Positions 34,376-44,388 are shown, counted from the stretch's first letter. The stretch is DNA of 64,000 nt from Bacteroidales bacterium (GCA_021371855.1 JAJFVL010000018.1:372001-436000), one strand, 5' to 3'. Translations and numbers: made by a program. Notes: generated by a model from the sequence alone, not told the origin.

Positions 34376-36223
34376 TCAGAACCTGAACACCAGTGAAAAT
34401 CCAAGTATTTCCTTGAACTGTATTCTCGCTGTCTTCTTTTTAGCACCATTATCATCCAATACTGCTTTCCCGTCCTTATAAACCACCGATTTGGTATCAT
34501 CATCAAAAATAAAGTGGGTATTGAACCTGACATCTGTAAACCAGTTCAGACTATAGGCGACATTCATTTCCCAGTCAATATCTATGTTCTGCGGATTATT
34601 GATATAATTCGTAAAAAGCTGTAATGCATTGGTCATTGATACGTTTTTTACAGGTTTATAAACATTCGAAATCAGGAAGCTGACACCAGGCTCATGCAAC
34701 GATTTTTTATCTTTGGCGATACCAAAATCTGTCTGATCAACCCTTACCGTATCTGTTACAAATGTACCTTTATATGAAAGAGGCGAGAAGTTTATTGATG
34801 TAGTCTTGTTCGGTTTGAAATCAAGACCTAAACCTAAGGTGAGAGTAGCCGGATTTAAAAATTTTGAAACCATTTTACCATCATTCTTCCCAGGGGCCAT
34901 TTGCGTCTTAAACAGCATAATTCCACTGAAATCAAACTTCCCGAAAGCTTTATGATTGACTTTTGAATTTGTCTCAAAAAGGTCAAGATTTTTCACAAAA
35001 CCATCAGCATCAGTTGTAATAAACCCGAATCTCAGTCTTGCAAAATTTGACGATACTACTTTTAAAACCTTATTATTATAATCTGCATACCCAATAACAT
35101 CGATAGCTGACGAAATACTGCTCTTTCCACCCTTTACCCAGTTTGTTAACGATGTCTGGTTAAGTGTAAATGAGGCTTCGGCACGTGTTCTCCATAGTTT
35201 AGGTTTGACAATTATCTTCTTAACATCAAGTAATTTAGATTTGTCAACCTCCTGTACTTCGATTCTGGCATCAGAATGAACGCCCTGTTTTATCGGTCGC
35301 TTCAGATTTATGCCTTTTTCAAGGTAAAGATCAAATGTGTTCCTCGAAGGAGCACCTATCCATACTGTAACTGAATCATTAAACTCGTTCCTGAGCCAGT
35401 ACCGTGTCATTGTTTCAGCCTTTGAGTTCAACCACACCGGAGTGGCTGTATTTCCTGATCCGGTGAAATTGATTATTGTCGAATCGCGATCCTCAAGATA
35501 CTTTATTAAGGAATTCACAGCGGCCCTGATTGAATCGCTCTGATATGGATAATTGAAATATTTGAATGGAAAACCTTTCCGGGATGATTTTACTTCATTC
35601 AGGGTATCAATAACTACCAGAACGGTAGTATCTTTCGTTTCTAATGTTGTTTTTAAATCAGCAAGCGATTCCTTTATTCCTGATGGTTCTTTGTTAAGAG
35701 TATCTTTAATTTTGTCAACAGTACTGGTATCAGCCGCAAAAAGCGAATCGAGAATTACAGCAAACATGTTTGAATCTGCTATTGCAACTGAATCGGCGGG
35801 GAACTTAATTGTCTCAGTTGACACAACTGGGATCTTTTTTTCCAAAGGTTCCCAAATATAAAATTTCTGCCAGGGGATACTTAGTGAATCATAAGGATAA
35901 AGCTTCAGAAAATATTCTGACGAGTCATATGGAGGGTGTGAAGCTTCAAAGATTAATTGGCCCAGAGCTTTTCGTAAAGGATCAGAAACATTATTCCAGT
36001 TTTGAGGTTTATATCTCTCCCTGAGAAATTTCACAGCCTGTTCTCTCGAAAGATCGATTTCCGGCTTCTTTTGGTTATAATTATAAATAATTACACTGTT
36101 TTTAAGTGAATCGATAACTATGCTGTCTGATACGTGCTTGCTGGAATTATCTTGTGATTGGACTGATATACATATGCATATAAAAACGATAATTTGAAAC
36201 AAACGAAAAATTTTACCTATCAT
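34376..36223 (-). CDS. DUF3078 outer-membrane protein
   Basis: 615 residues with a signal peptide (MIGKIFRLFQIIVFICICISVQSQ). The first ~330 residues are a low-similarity, repeat-poor periplasmic part rich in Ser/Asp; the last ~280 are a DUF3078 beta-barrel (ASFTLNQTSLTNWVKGGKSSISS; LNPATLTLGLGLDFKPNKTTSI; ending RIQFKEILGFSLVFRF). The C-terminal Phe is typical of Bam-inserted barrels. Unknown function. Convergent with the GNAT gene. Confidence 0.85.
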   Translation of the reverse strand: MIGKIFRLFQIIVFICICISVQSQDNSSKHVSDSIVIDSLKNSVIIYNYNQKKPEIDLSREQAVKFLRERYKPQNWNNVSDPLRKALGQLIFEASHPPYDSSEYFLKLYPYDSLSIPWQKFYIWEPLEKKIPVVSTETIKFPADSVAIADSNMFAVILDSLFAADTSTVDKIKDTLNKEPSGIKESLADLKTTLETKDTTVLVVIDTLNEVKSSRKGFPFKYFNYPYQSDSIRAAVNSLIKYLEDRDSTIINFTGSGNTATPVWLNSKAETMTRYWLRNEFNDSVTVWIGAPSRNTFDLYLEKGINLKRPIKQGVHSDARIEVQEVDKSKLLDVKKIIVKPKLWRTRAEASFTLNQTSLTNWVKGGKSSISSAIDVIGYADYNNKVLKVVSSNFARLRFGFITTDADGFVKNLDLFETNSKVNHKAFGKFDFSGIMLFKTQMAPGKNDGKMVSKFLNPATLTLGLGLDFKPNKTTSINFSPLSYKGTFVTDTVRVDQTDFGIAKDKKSLHEPGVSFLISNVYKPVKNVSMTNALQLFTNYINNPQNIDIDWEMNVAYSLNWFTDVRFNTHFIFDDDTKSVVYKDGKAVLDDNGAKKKTARIQFKEILGFSLVFRF

Positions 36224-36497
36224 AATTCTGCTTTTTATTAGATTTTCTTCACGGTTGAATATATCACAAAATACTTATAATTTTATCAAAACATTTTTTC
36301 AAAATTCATGCCCTTTTTTTCTATAACGGCAAATATCAGAATTGATATATATAAAAATATCAAAAACAGAGATTTTTTTCTGCTGTCCTGCAGGTAGTTT
36401 CCATCACATGATGCCCAGAATCAGATTCTTCCAGTACCATAGAAAACTTATTTTCTGTTAACACTTTTTTTTAATAAATCATTAATCTATTCAACAT

Positions 36498-37874
36498 ATG
36501 GACTTACCATTCACAGAGCCATTTAAGATCAAAATGGTTGAAAATATTTATAAAAGCACTAAAGATCAAAGAGATAAATGGATAAGAGAAGCATCGTTTA
36601 ATCTTTTTAACCTCAGATCAGAACAGGTCTTTATCGACCTTATTACCGATTCGGGTACAGGAGCTATGAGCGATAAACAATGGTCAGCCATGATGCTCGG
36701 GGATGAGAGTTATGCAGGAGCTTCTTCATATTATAAGCTGAAAGAGGCTATCAAAGAGATTACCGGGTTCAATTACTTTCTTCCGACACACCAGGGAAGA
36801 GCTGCAGAAAATGTTCTTTTTTCTGCCATTGTCAAAGAAGGTGACATTGTCCCCGGCAATTCTCATTTTGATACAACAAAGGGACATATCGAATTCCGGA
36901 AGGCCAGAGCAGTTGATTGTACTGTCGGTATCGCTTCTGACACAACTGCTTGGGATCCTTTCAAAGGGAATGTCGACCTCGAAAAACTTGAAGATGTACT
37001 TAAGAAATATCCGGCAGAAAAAATATCCTGTATTTTAATCACCATCACAAATAACAGTGCAGGCGGACAACCTGTCAGTATGGAAAACCTGAGAGGGGCA
37101 CGTAAACTTGCTGATAAATACGGAACCAGACTGTTTCTCGACTCTGCCAGATTTGCCGAAAATGCATGGTTCATCAAGAAAAGAGAGCCTGGCTATTCAG
37201 ATAAGGGAATATTGGAAATAGCCGGAGAGATGTTCTCTTACTCTGATGGAATGACAATGAGCTCAAAGAAAGATGCTATTGTTAACATGGGTGGTTTTAT
37301 CGGTTTCAGAGATGAAGAATTATTTCACAAAGCCACCACATACAATATTATGTTTGAGGGATTTATTACTTATGGCGGTATGTCGGGAAGAGATATGAAT
37401 GCTCTTGCCCAGGGTCTTTATGAAGGAATCGATTTGTCTTATCTTGAATCGCGAATAGGCCAAGTGGCTTATCTTGGAAGAAAAATGAAGGAGTATGGAA
37501 TTCCGGTTCTTGAACCATTCGGCGGACATGCCATATTTATTGACGCTAAAAAATTCCTGCCGGAAATTCCAAAAGAAGAGTTCCCTGGTCAGACTCTTGC
37601 CGTAGAAATCTATATTGAAGGAGGCGTGAGAAGCGTTGAGATAGGCGCATTAATGGCCGACAGAGATCCCGTAACCCGTGAAAACAGATATCCTGAACTT
37701 GAAATGATCAGGCTTGCCTTACCCCGGAGAGTATTTACAAATAATCACATGGATTATGTTGCTGCTGTTGTCAGAAATGTTTTTGAAAGAAGGGATAATA
37801 TAAAAAAAGGATTTCGTATTTTGAGAGAAGCCCCTATCCTCCGCCATTTTACTGTCGGGCTTGAAAGAGTGTAA
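36498..37874 (+). CDS. tnaA: Tryptophanase
   Basis: 458 residues, PLP fold type I beta-eliminating lyase. It fits tryptophanase rather than tyrosine phenol-lyase: FDTTKGH, LDSARFAENAWFI (with the PLP-O3' arginine), SSKKDAIVNMGG (PLP lysine, second Lys), SVEIGALMADRDP (Val-Glu-Ile where tyrosine phenol-lyase has Met-Glu-Arg) and LRHFT near the end (the His linked to Trp specificity in E. coli TnaA). Splits L-tryptophan into indole, pyruvate and ammonia, feeding fermentation and releasing indole. No TnaC-like Trp leader or tryptophan permease is visible nearby. Confidence 0.92.
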   Translation: MDLPFTEPFKIKMVENIYKSTKDQRDKWIREASFNLFNLRSEQVFIDLITDSGTGAMSDKQWSAMMLGDESYAGASSYYKLKEAIKEITGFNYFLPTHQGRAAENVLFSAIVKEGDIVPGNSHFDTTKGHIEFRKARAVDCTVGIASDTTAWDPFKGNVDLEKLEDVLKKYPAEKISCILITITNNSAGGQPVSMENLRGARKLADKYGTRLFLDSARFAENAWFIKKREPGYSDKGILEIAGEMFSYSDGMTMSSKKDAIVNMGGFIGFRDEELFHKATTYNIMFEGFITYGGMSGRDMNALAQGLYEGIDLSYLESRIGQVAYLGRKMKEYGIPVLEPFGGHAIFIDAKKFLPEIPKEEFPGQTLAVEIYIEGGVRSVEIGALMADRDPVTRENRYPELEMIRLALPRRVFTNNHMDYVAAVVRNVFERRDNIKKGFRILREAPILRHFTVGLERV

Positions 37875-37991
37875 CCATTTCTGAGAACAGATACTGCTGC
37901 CATGGCATCGAAAACCCGTACAGTTGTTATTTATGAGTGGAATTCGTAACTTTCAGCATTAAAAAATTAATCAAAAACCACATAACTTCAG

Positions 37992-38867
37992 ATGATAAAA
38001 TCTATGACTGGCTTTGGAAAATCCATTGCAGAAACTCAACAAAAGAAAATAACCATTGAAATCAAATCGCTTAATTCCAAACAGCTCGATTTAAGTACCA
38101 AGTTGCCATGGCTCTATAAAGAGAAAGAGCCCGAAATCAGGAACATGATCAGCCAAAGACTCGACAGGGGAAAGATCGATCTTACTATCTATTTTGATAT
38201 GCTCGACGATGATGTTGCTACTGTCATTAACAAATCAGCCGTAAGGAATTATTACAGCCAGTTTAAAGAAATTGCCGGGGAGCTTAAAATAAATCTTGAC
38301 GATCAGATATTTTCAGCTATCATGAAGCTCCCCGACACTCTAAAAACTGAAAAACCGGAACTGTCAGACGATGAATGGGAAACCGTTAAGACCCATCTCA
38401 TTGAATCGATAAATATGCTCGACCTGTACAGGACTGAAGAGGGCTGTTCAATCATGACTGATTTTAAAAAATGTATAGAAAAAATATTGTCATTTTTAAA
38501 ATCTGTTGAAACGTTTGAAGAAGGAAGAATAACTAAAATCAGGGAAAGGCTTAAGGCTCTTCTTGAAGAGAATCTGGGTACCCAGAATATTGATAAGAAC
38601 AGGTTTGAGCAGGAAATTATCTTCTATCTCGAGAAATATGACATCAATGAAGAAAAGGTAAGGCTTAAAACCCACTGTGATTATTTCCTTGAGACATTGG
38701 ACACACCATCTCCAAACGGCAAAGTATTAAGTTTCATTGCACAGGAGATGGGCCGTGAGATCAATACAATCGGTTCAAAAGCAAACGACGCTTCAATCCA
38801 GAAACTGGTTGTAATGATGAAAGATGAACTGGAGAAGATTAAAGAGCAGACGTTGAATGTATTATAG
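37992..38867 (+). CDS. yicC: YicC family endoribonuclease
   Basis: 291 residues. Starts MIKSMTGFGKSIAET and ends with the DUF1732 part (MGREINTIGSKANDASIQKLVVMMKDELEKIKEQTLNV), both diagnostic. E. coli YicC is a metal-dependent endoribonuclease acting on small RNAs. Upstream of gmk, as in many bacteria. Confidence 0.94.
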   Translation: MIKSMTGFGKSIAETQQKKITIEIKSLNSKQLDLSTKLPWLYKEKEPEIRNMISQRLDRGKIDLTIYFDMLDDDVATVINKSAVRNYYSQFKEIAGELKINLDDQIFSAIMKLPDTLKTEKPELSDDEWETVKTHLIESINMLDLYRTEEGCSIMTDFKKCIEKILSFLKSVETFEEGRITKIRERLKALLEENLGTQNIDKNRFEQEIIFYLEKYDINEEKVRLKTHCDYFLETLDTPSPNGKVLSFIAQEMGREINTIGSKANDASIQKLVVMMKDELEKIKEQTLNVL

Positions 38868-38869
38868 AG

Positions 38870-39005
38870 GCGCAAAGGCATAACGGCATAACGGGGCAAT
38901 GGTGCAATGGCACAAAGGTACAAAGGCATAACGGCACAACGGGGCAATGGTGCAATGGCACAAAGGTACAATGGTGCAATGGTACAATGGTACAATGGTA
39001 AAATA
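38870..39005. repeat. Degenerate 9-bp tandem array between yicC and gmk
   Basis: About fifteen 9-nt units of the GCAATGGTG / GCATAACGG / ACAAAGGTA family fill the whole intergenic space up to 4 bp before gmk. Because 9 is a multiple of 3, the array stays open in the gmk frame and simulates a 34-residue N-terminal extension. Confidence 0.88.
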
Positions 39006-39008
39006 GTA

Positions 39009-39578
39009 ATGGAGGGAAAATTAATAATAATATCTGCGCCATCGGGGGCAGGAAAATCAACAATCGTCAAATATCTTCTCGAAAGCGGGATTAACCTTGA
39101 ATTTTCAATTTCAGCCACAACCCGAAAACCAAGAGGTAAGGAAAAAGATGGTAAAGAATATTATTTTATTTCAGTCGAAGAGTTCAGAAGAAGGATCCGT
39201 AACGAGGAATTTATTGAATGGGAAGAGGTCTATAAAGATCATTTGTATGGTACGCTGAAGAGCGAAATTGAGAGGATATGGAATGCAGGAAATCATGTTT
39301 TATTCGATGTCGACGCAAAGGGTGGGATAAACCTGAAAAAGATCTTCGGGAGCAAAGCTATATCCATATTCATTATGCCACCATCGGTAGCAGAGCTTGA
39401 AAAACGGCTGACTTTAAGGGGAACTGACGATCCTTCAAAGATAAAAGAAAGAGTGGCCAAAGCAGATGCAGAGATGGATCAATCCCGAAAATTTGATCAC
39501 ATTATCATTAATGATATTCTTGAAAAAGCCGAAAAGGAAACATATACTCTTATTTCGGATTTCATTAAAATTAAATAG
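39009..39578 (+). CDS. gmk: Guanylate kinase
   Basis: 189 residues from ATG 39009 (MEGKLIIISAPSGAGKSTIV, with the P-loop). The open frame begins at 38907 but residues before 39009 are translated repeat. GMP-binding signatures: SISATTRKPRGKEKDGKEYYF, EEVYKDHLYGT and FDVDAKGGINLKK. Converts GMP to GDP. Second gene of yicC-gmk-nadD; the TAATGGAGGG context at the start overlaps the array end. Confidence 0.96.
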   Translation: MEGKLIIISAPSGAGKSTIVKYLLESGINLEFSISATTRKPRGKEKDGKEYYFISVEEFRRRIRNEEFIEWEEVYKDHLYGTLKSEIERIWNAGNHVLFDVDAKGGINLKKIFGSKAISIFIMPPSVAELEKRLTLRGTDDPSKIKERVAKADAEMDQSRKFDHIIINDILEKAEKETYTLISDFIKIK

Positions 39579-39593
39579 CTTCTGAGACCAAAA

Positions 39594-40190
39594 ATGACAA
39601 AAATCGGTTTGTATTTCGGATCATTTAATCCCGTTCATATCGGCCATATTGCTATTGCCGGGTACATGACAGAATTTGCAGGTCTCGATCAGGTATGGTT
39701 TGTGGTCAGTCCGCATAATCCTTTAAAAAAGAAGGAAACTCTGCTTGCTGATCATCAGAGGCTTTATATGGTTCAACTTGCACTTGGCGATAACGATAAG
39801 ATGAAAGCTTCTGACATAGAATTCAACCTGCCTGCTCCATCTTATTCAATTGATACACTGACATATTTAACAGAGAAATACCCAAAAAATATTTTTTGCC
39901 TGATAATGGGAGAAGATAACCTCTTTACCCTTCACAGATGGAAAAATGTAAATGAGCTGGTAAAGAATTATTCCTTTTATGTTTATCCAAGGCCCAACTC
40001 ATCAAAACCTGATTCTCCTATTCTCGATAAGATCCTGTCCGTTGCAGATATACATAAGGTTAAGGCTCCAATGATGGATATATCAGGTACATTTATCCGC
40101 AATGGAATAAAAAGTGGCAAGAATATGTCTTACTTTCTTGCTCCTGCAGTATGGAAATACATAGATGAGATGCATTTCTATGAAAAATAA
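39594..40190 (+). CDS. nadD: Nicotinate-nucleotide adenylyltransferase
   Basis: 198 residues. HxGH nucleotidyltransferase motif (GSFNPVHIGHIAIAGY), FVVSPHNPLKKK, MGEDNLFTLHRWKN and the SxTxxR-like SGTFIRNGI. Makes NaAD from nicotinate mononucleotide and ATP, the committed step to NAD. 15 bp after gmk. Confidence 0.95.
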   Translation: MTKIGLYFGSFNPVHIGHIAIAGYMTEFAGLDQVWFVVSPHNPLKKKETLLADHQRLYMVQLALGDNDKMKASDIEFNLPAPSYSIDTLTYLTEKYPKNIFCLIMGEDNLFTLHRWKNVNELVKNYSFYVYPRPNSSKPDSPILDKILSVADIHKVKAPMMDISGTFIRNGIKSGKNMSYFLAPAVWKYIDEMHFYEK

Positions 40191-40376
40191 GACAAATATC
40201 AATTGACCACCCAAATCTTGTATTTATATCTGTACAGATTACTTCTTCACTGTGCCTGTCTGTGATCCTCAGTGGTACTATGTGTAAGTTCTTCTTTCAT
40301 TTCTTTACCACTGAGTTACCCGGAGTTATTCAGTGATTAAAATATACAGCCCGGAGAGAAACCTGTGGGAATTATA

Positions 40377-40919
40377 TTAAACTTTTTTGATAATCTCCAT
40401 TCCCCTCTTCAGTGCATCCTCATTCATAGGAATAAGATTGTGATATCTTTCAGGCAGTGATTTTTTCAATCCTTTGATAACATTCTCAAGTTTAATTATT
40501 GGTTTCACTTTAAGGAATCCTCCCAGAACGATCATGTTAAAAGTCTTGGGACTATTCATTTTTCTGGATTCTTCGGTAGCATCAATGCGATAAACCGTTA
40601 TGTCCTTCCTTACGGGAAACCTTGTCAGCCCGTTGCTGTCGTAGATAAGTACTCCACCAGGTTTAACCGAATTCTCAAACTTATCAAGTGACTGCTGATT
40701 CAGGATAACAGCAGTATCAAAATTCCTTAATATAGGGGAACTGATTCTCCCGCTGCTGATAATGACAGTTACATTTGCAGTACCTCCACGCATTTCAGGT
40801 CCGTATGATGGCATCCAGCTTACTTCCATATCCTGCATCACGCCCGAATATGCCATTATTTTACCCATTGAAAGGACTCCCTGTCCTCCGAAACCGGCTA
40901 TAATTATTTCTTCAGTCAT
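40377..40919 (-). CDS. 2-oxoacid:ferredoxin oxidoreductase, gamma subunit
   Basis: 180 residues; the pyruvate/ketoisovalerate oxidoreductase catalytic gamma domain (IIIAGFGGQGVLSMGKIMAYSGV; PSYGPEMRGGTANVTVIIS; FNMIVLGGFLKV). It helps form the CoA and inter-domain contacts. Last gene of the delta-alpha-beta-gamma operon. The pairing with an aminotransferase and PaaK suggests aryl- or branched-chain 2-oxoacids rather than pyruvate. Confidence 0.92.
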   Translation of the reverse strand: MTEEIIIAGFGGQGVLSMGKIMAYSGVMQDMEVSWMPSYGPEMRGGTANVTVIISSGRISSPILRNFDTAVILNQQSLDKFENSVKPGGVLIYDSNGLTRFPVRKDITVYRIDATEESRKMNSPKTFNMIVLGGFLKVKPIIKLENVIKGLKKSLPERYHNLIPMNEDALKRGMEIIKKV

Positions 40920-40953
40920 TTTTTTCAGAATTTAATATTAGAATTCAGGCGGA

Positions 40954-41733
40954 TCATTCAACAGGAGTTTTAATATCTCCCAACGGATATTTGGCAAACA
41001 TATTTTCTTCCATCCATTTATTTGCCTGCACCGGTGTCATTTTCCACCCCGATGGGCAATTTGACACTATTTCAATAAAGCATGTACCTTTATTAAGTTT
41101 CTGGTATTGAACAGCTTTCTTTATTGCCTTTTTAGTTTTCCTGACGTTGGCAGGTGTATGAACACTTTGCCTTGTAACGTAATAAGTACCCGGAAGAGTA
41201 GCGACAATTTCAGTTATTTTCAGAGGATATCCCATAAGCTTAACATCTCTGCCATATGGGCATGTTGCAGTTTTCATCCCTTCAAGTGTTGTCGGTGCCA
41301 TTTGTCCTCCCGTCATCCCGTATATGCCATTGTTGATAAAAATGATCAGAATATTTTCACCCCGGTTACAGGAATGGATTGTTTCAGCTGTACCTATCGC
41401 TGCAAGGTCACCATCGCCCTGATAAGTAAATACGAATTTATCAGGCATCAGGCGTTTGACTGCAGTTGCAACAGCGGGAGCACGTCCATGTGCCGCTTCC
41501 TGAACGTCAACATCAATATAATTATATAAAAAGACCGAACAACCGACAGGACATACTCCTATCGTTTCGGATTGAAGGCCTTCTTCATCAATTACTTCTG
41601 CAAGTATCCTGTGAGCTGTACTATGTCCGCAACCCGGACAATAATGCAGGACATTTTCAGTCATTAACTTAGTTCTTGTATAAACCAGGTTCTCAGGTTT
41701 AATATATTCCTTTATTCCGGTAACTTCAGCCAT
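40954..41733 (-). CDS. 2-oxoacid:ferredoxin oxidoreductase, beta subunit (TPP-binding)
   Basis: 259 residues. The TPP-binding signature is GDGDLAAIGTAETIHSCNRG followed by NNGIYGMTGGQ. A CxxC-type cluster ligand is at HYCPGCGHSTAHR and further Cys residues (GVCPVGCSVF) bind a [4Fe-4S] cluster. Catalyses oxidative decarboxylation of 2-oxoacids to acyl-CoA with reduction of ferredoxin. 3 nt from the alpha gene. Confidence 0.94.
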   Translation of the reverse strand: MAEVTGIKEYIKPENLVYTRTKLMTENVLHYCPGCGHSTAHRILAEVIDEEGLQSETIGVCPVGCSVFLYNYIDVDVQEAAHGRAPAVATAVKRLMPDKFVFTYQGDGDLAAIGTAETIHSCNRGENILIIFINNGIYGMTGGQMAPTTLEGMKTATCPYGRDVKLMGYPLKITEIVATLPGTYYVTRQSVHTPANVRKTKKAIKKAVQYQKLNKGTCFIEIVSNCPSGWKMTPVQANKWMEENMFAKYPLGDIKTPVE

Positions 41734-41736
41734 TGT

Positions 41737-42807
41737 TTAACCTTTTAAAAATTTTGATTTCAGATTTTCAACCACCTCTTCAGGTGTAGTAACAATTCCT
41801 CCCATTCTTCCGAAGTGAAAAACAGGAACTTTGCCATTCACTGACAGAAGGACATCTTCAACCATCTGTCCGGCGCTCATCTCTACCGATAACATTCCTT
41901 TTACCCTGCCGGCAAGTGCACCAATCTTCTTATATGGGAATGGGAAAAGAGTGATTGGTCTCAGCAGGCCAACCTTTATTCCCTGTTGACGTGCAAGCTG
42001 CACAGACTTCTGACAAACCCTTGCGCTTGTACCATATGCAACAAGAAGGTATTCAGCATCTTCGCACTGAAACTCCTCAAACCGGACTTCTTCCTCCCTG
42101 ATCTTGTTATACTTTCTTACGAGTTTCTCATTAAATGCCTCCTGTACGTTTGGATCAAGTTCGAGAGAAGTGATAATATTATGTTTTCTTGTCGTTGGTT
42201 TACCTGTTGTTGCCCAATCCGGAGCTACTTTTGATCTCTCTTTCTGCGGGCTCAGCCATACCTTTTCCATCATCTGTCCTATTGCTCCGTCGGAAAGAAT
42301 CATTACAGGATTACGGTATTTAAATGCCAGTTCAAAACTCAGATCAACAAAGTCAGCCATCTCCTGTACAGAAGCAGGCGCCAAAACAATAAGATGGTAA
42401 TCGCCGTGTCCTCCGCCTTTAACAGCCTGGAAATAATCCGATTGTGCCGGTTGAATAGTACCAAGACCCGGGCCGCCCCTTACAACATTTACGATGAGAC
42501 AAGGCAGTTCAGCACCTGCAATATATGTTATCCCTTCCTGTTTAAGGCTTATGCCGGGAGAAGAAGAGCTTGTCATCACCCTTTTGCCGCAGGCTGCGCC
42601 ACCATAAACCATGTTTATTGCAGCCAGCTCACTCTCGGCCTGAAGAACAACCATTCCCGTAGTATTCATGGGATTGGCTTCCATCAGATATTCAAGTATC
42701 TCACTCTGGGGAGTAATAGGGTATCCGAAATAACCGTCAGCTCCGGCACGGATTGCAGCTTCAGCAATCGCCTCATTGCCTTTCATCAGTCTTAATTCCT
42801 TTTCCAT
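41737..42807 (-). CDS. 2-oxoacid:ferredoxin oxidoreductase, alpha subunit (VorB/KorA-like)
   Basis: 356 residues. GNEAIAEAAIRAGADGYFGYPITPQSE, TSSSSPGISLKQEGI, RGGPGLGTIQPAQSDYFQA and the C-terminal VEMSAGQMVEDV are typical of the VorB/KorA type. The GYPITPQSEI and RGGPGLG motifs fit the ketoisovalerate/2-oxoglutarate-like group. Forms the heterotetramer with beta, gamma and delta. Confidence 0.94.
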   Translation of the reverse strand: MEKELRLMKGNEAIAEAAIRAGADGYFGYPITPQSEILEYLMEANPMNTTGMVVLQAESELAAINMVYGGAACGKRVMTSSSSPGISLKQEGITYIAGAELPCLIVNVVRGGPGLGTIQPAQSDYFQAVKGGGHGDYHLIVLAPASVQEMADFVDLSFELAFKYRNPVMILSDGAIGQMMEKVWLSPQKERSKVAPDWATTGKPTTRKHNIITSLELDPNVQEAFNEKLVRKYNKIREEEVRFEEFQCEDAEYLLVAYGTSARVCQKSVQLARQQGIKVGLLRPITLFPFPYKKIGALAGRVKGMLSVEMSAGQMVEDVLLSVNGKVPVFHFGRMGGIVTTPEEVVENLKSKFLKG

Positions 42808-42814
42808 TGCTTAG

Positions 42815-43039
42815 CTATATTTTTGTTTTATAAACTGTTATAACACCATCCGGACAAACAATAGCACAACTGGCACAACCAATACATAAGTCAGGATGTG
42901 CAGGAAAAGCATAATAATAACCTTGCTTGTTTACCTCTTTTGCCATAGCAATCGTACCGGTAGGACACGTGACCATACAGACTTCGCAACCTTTACATCT
43001 GTCGATATTTATAACAATACTTCCTTTTATCTTTGCCAT
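42815..43039 (-). CDS. 2-oxoacid:ferredoxin oxidoreductase, delta subunit (2[4Fe-4S] ferredoxin)
   Basis: 74 residues with two CxxCxxCxxxC motifs (CKGCEVCMVTCP and CIGCASCAIVCP). Carries electrons from the beta-subunit cluster to external ferredoxin. First of the four subunits; 12 bp after the aminotransferase. Confidence 0.94.
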   Translation of the reverse strand: MAKIKGSIVINIDRCKGCEVCMVTCPTGTIAMAKEVNKQGYYYAFPAHPDLCIGCASCAIVCPDGVITVYKTKI

Positions 43040-43051
43040 ATTAAAAAATAT

Positions 43052-44374
43052 TTATTTGTTCTTTACCGGATGATCTTCCATAAACTTCCTGGCACGGAAC
43101 TCAAGATCATCAAATAGTTCCCGCGGGACCAACGATACACAAGCCCTCAATCCTTCTCTTTCGCTTCCGGTAATATCGAGCGAGATAGCGCTTATACCAT
43201 AATACAGAAGTTCTTCCAGCAATTCCCTGCTTGTCATGCCGGGATATGAAATTGTAAAATAGAATCCATCAGCAACAGGTTTATCAAGATCTTTGTCGTA
43301 AACGATCTCAAATCCGTTTGAGGTGAATATTTTCTTCATTATCCTGGCTTTCTCGCCATATTCAATTACATCATCACGAAAATTGTATGTTCCGTCATTT
43401 ACTGCTTTCAATAAAGCTGCAAGTCCATATTGTACTGAATGAGTAACCCCCGCAGACAAACCATATAATGCACCAAAAATAACTGAATGTCCAAACTTGT
43501 CAGTGGAAAAATATCTTAATAAGTCGGGATATGACCTGTTAAAAAGGTTATCTGATATAGCTATCATCCCAATTCTCTGTCCTGCATAACTGAAAATCTT
43601 TGAACTCGAAAGAAGCATAATCCAATTATCAGTATACCGGGCAACTGTCGGTTGGAAAGGAGCTTTGCCAGGTATTGAATAATCCTTTCTGAAATCCATC
43701 CCGAAATATGCCAGATCCTCAATGACAATAACATCATATTTCCGGGAAAGTTCACCTATTATTGCAAGCTCATCCTCATTAAGACAAATCCAGGCCGGAT
43801 TATTCGGATTTGAATAAAGGAGAGAGGATATCTTTCCAGTCTTAAAGTACGATTCAAGCTTATCTCTAAGCTTATTACCCCTGTAATTACAAACATCAAA
43901 AGACTGATAATCGTGCCCGATCATTTTTATCTGTTGTTTCTGTACGGGGAAACCTGGATCAATGAAAAGAGTCCCTTCTTTGGTCCTGTCGTTTCTGTTT
44001 GCAACAAGAAAACTGGCCATACCACCCATCATTGAACCGACAGAGGGGATACAACATTCGGGACTGATTTCAACATCGAGAAACAATTTAATGAATCGTG
44101 CAGTCTCTTCCTTGAGAGGAGCAATTCCCGAAATATCTGGATATAAGGATGAGACACCTCTTCTGAGAGCTTCTATTTCAGCTTCAACTCCTATTGAAGG
44201 AGTTGGCAGTCCCGGCACCCCCATCTCCATCCTTACAAATTTAATACCTGTCTTAGCTTCGATCAAGTCAACAAGGTGTACTATTTCACGTATTGATGAT
44301 GATCCTGGTGACGGTAATCCATTTTCTTTTACAATATAATTTATTAAATCTGAGGATATTGGAATATTGTTCAT
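43052..44374 (-). CDS. PLP aminotransferase class I/II (probably amino acid to 2-oxoacid)
   Basis: 440 residues. Fold-type I signatures: NPNNPAWICL (contact to carboxylate), VIVIEDLAYFGMDF (PLP-binding Asp and Tyr), LLSSSKIFSYAGQRIGMIA (PLP lysine in SSSKIFSYAGQR). The genomic position between PaaK and the oxoacid oxidoreductase strongly suggests it makes the 2-oxoacid substrate, e.g. phenylpyruvate, 4-hydroxyphenylpyruvate or a branched-chain oxoacid. Specificity cannot be read from the sequence. Confidence 0.88.
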   Translation of the reverse strand: MNNIPISSDLINYIVKENGLPSPGSSSIREIVHLVDLIEAKTGIKFVRMEMGVPGLPTPSIGVEAEIEALRRGVSSLYPDISGIAPLKEETARFIKLFLDVEISPECCIPSVGSMMGGMASFLVANRNDRTKEGTLFIDPGFPVQKQQIKMIGHDYQSFDVCNYRGNKLRDKLESYFKTGKISSLLYSNPNNPAWICLNEDELAIIGELSRKYDVIVIEDLAYFGMDFRKDYSIPGKAPFQPTVARYTDNWIMLLSSSKIFSYAGQRIGMIAISDNLFNRSYPDLLRYFSTDKFGHSVIFGALYGLSAGVTHSVQYGLAALLKAVNDGTYNFRDDVIEYGEKARIMKKIFTSNGFEIVYDKDLDKPVADGFYFTISYPGMTSRELLEELLYYGISAISLDITGSEREGLRACVSLVPRELFDDLEFRARKFMEDHPVKNK

Positions 44375-44388
44375 TTCATCAAAAAATA

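Noticed and set aside
36224..36497. Possible Trp leader peptide or attenuator upstream of tryptophanase
   Set aside because: Short ORFs at 36308 and 36411 contain no Trp codons; the only hairpin (AGAAAA-CTTA-TTTTCT before a T-run) is made of A-T pairs and is too weak.
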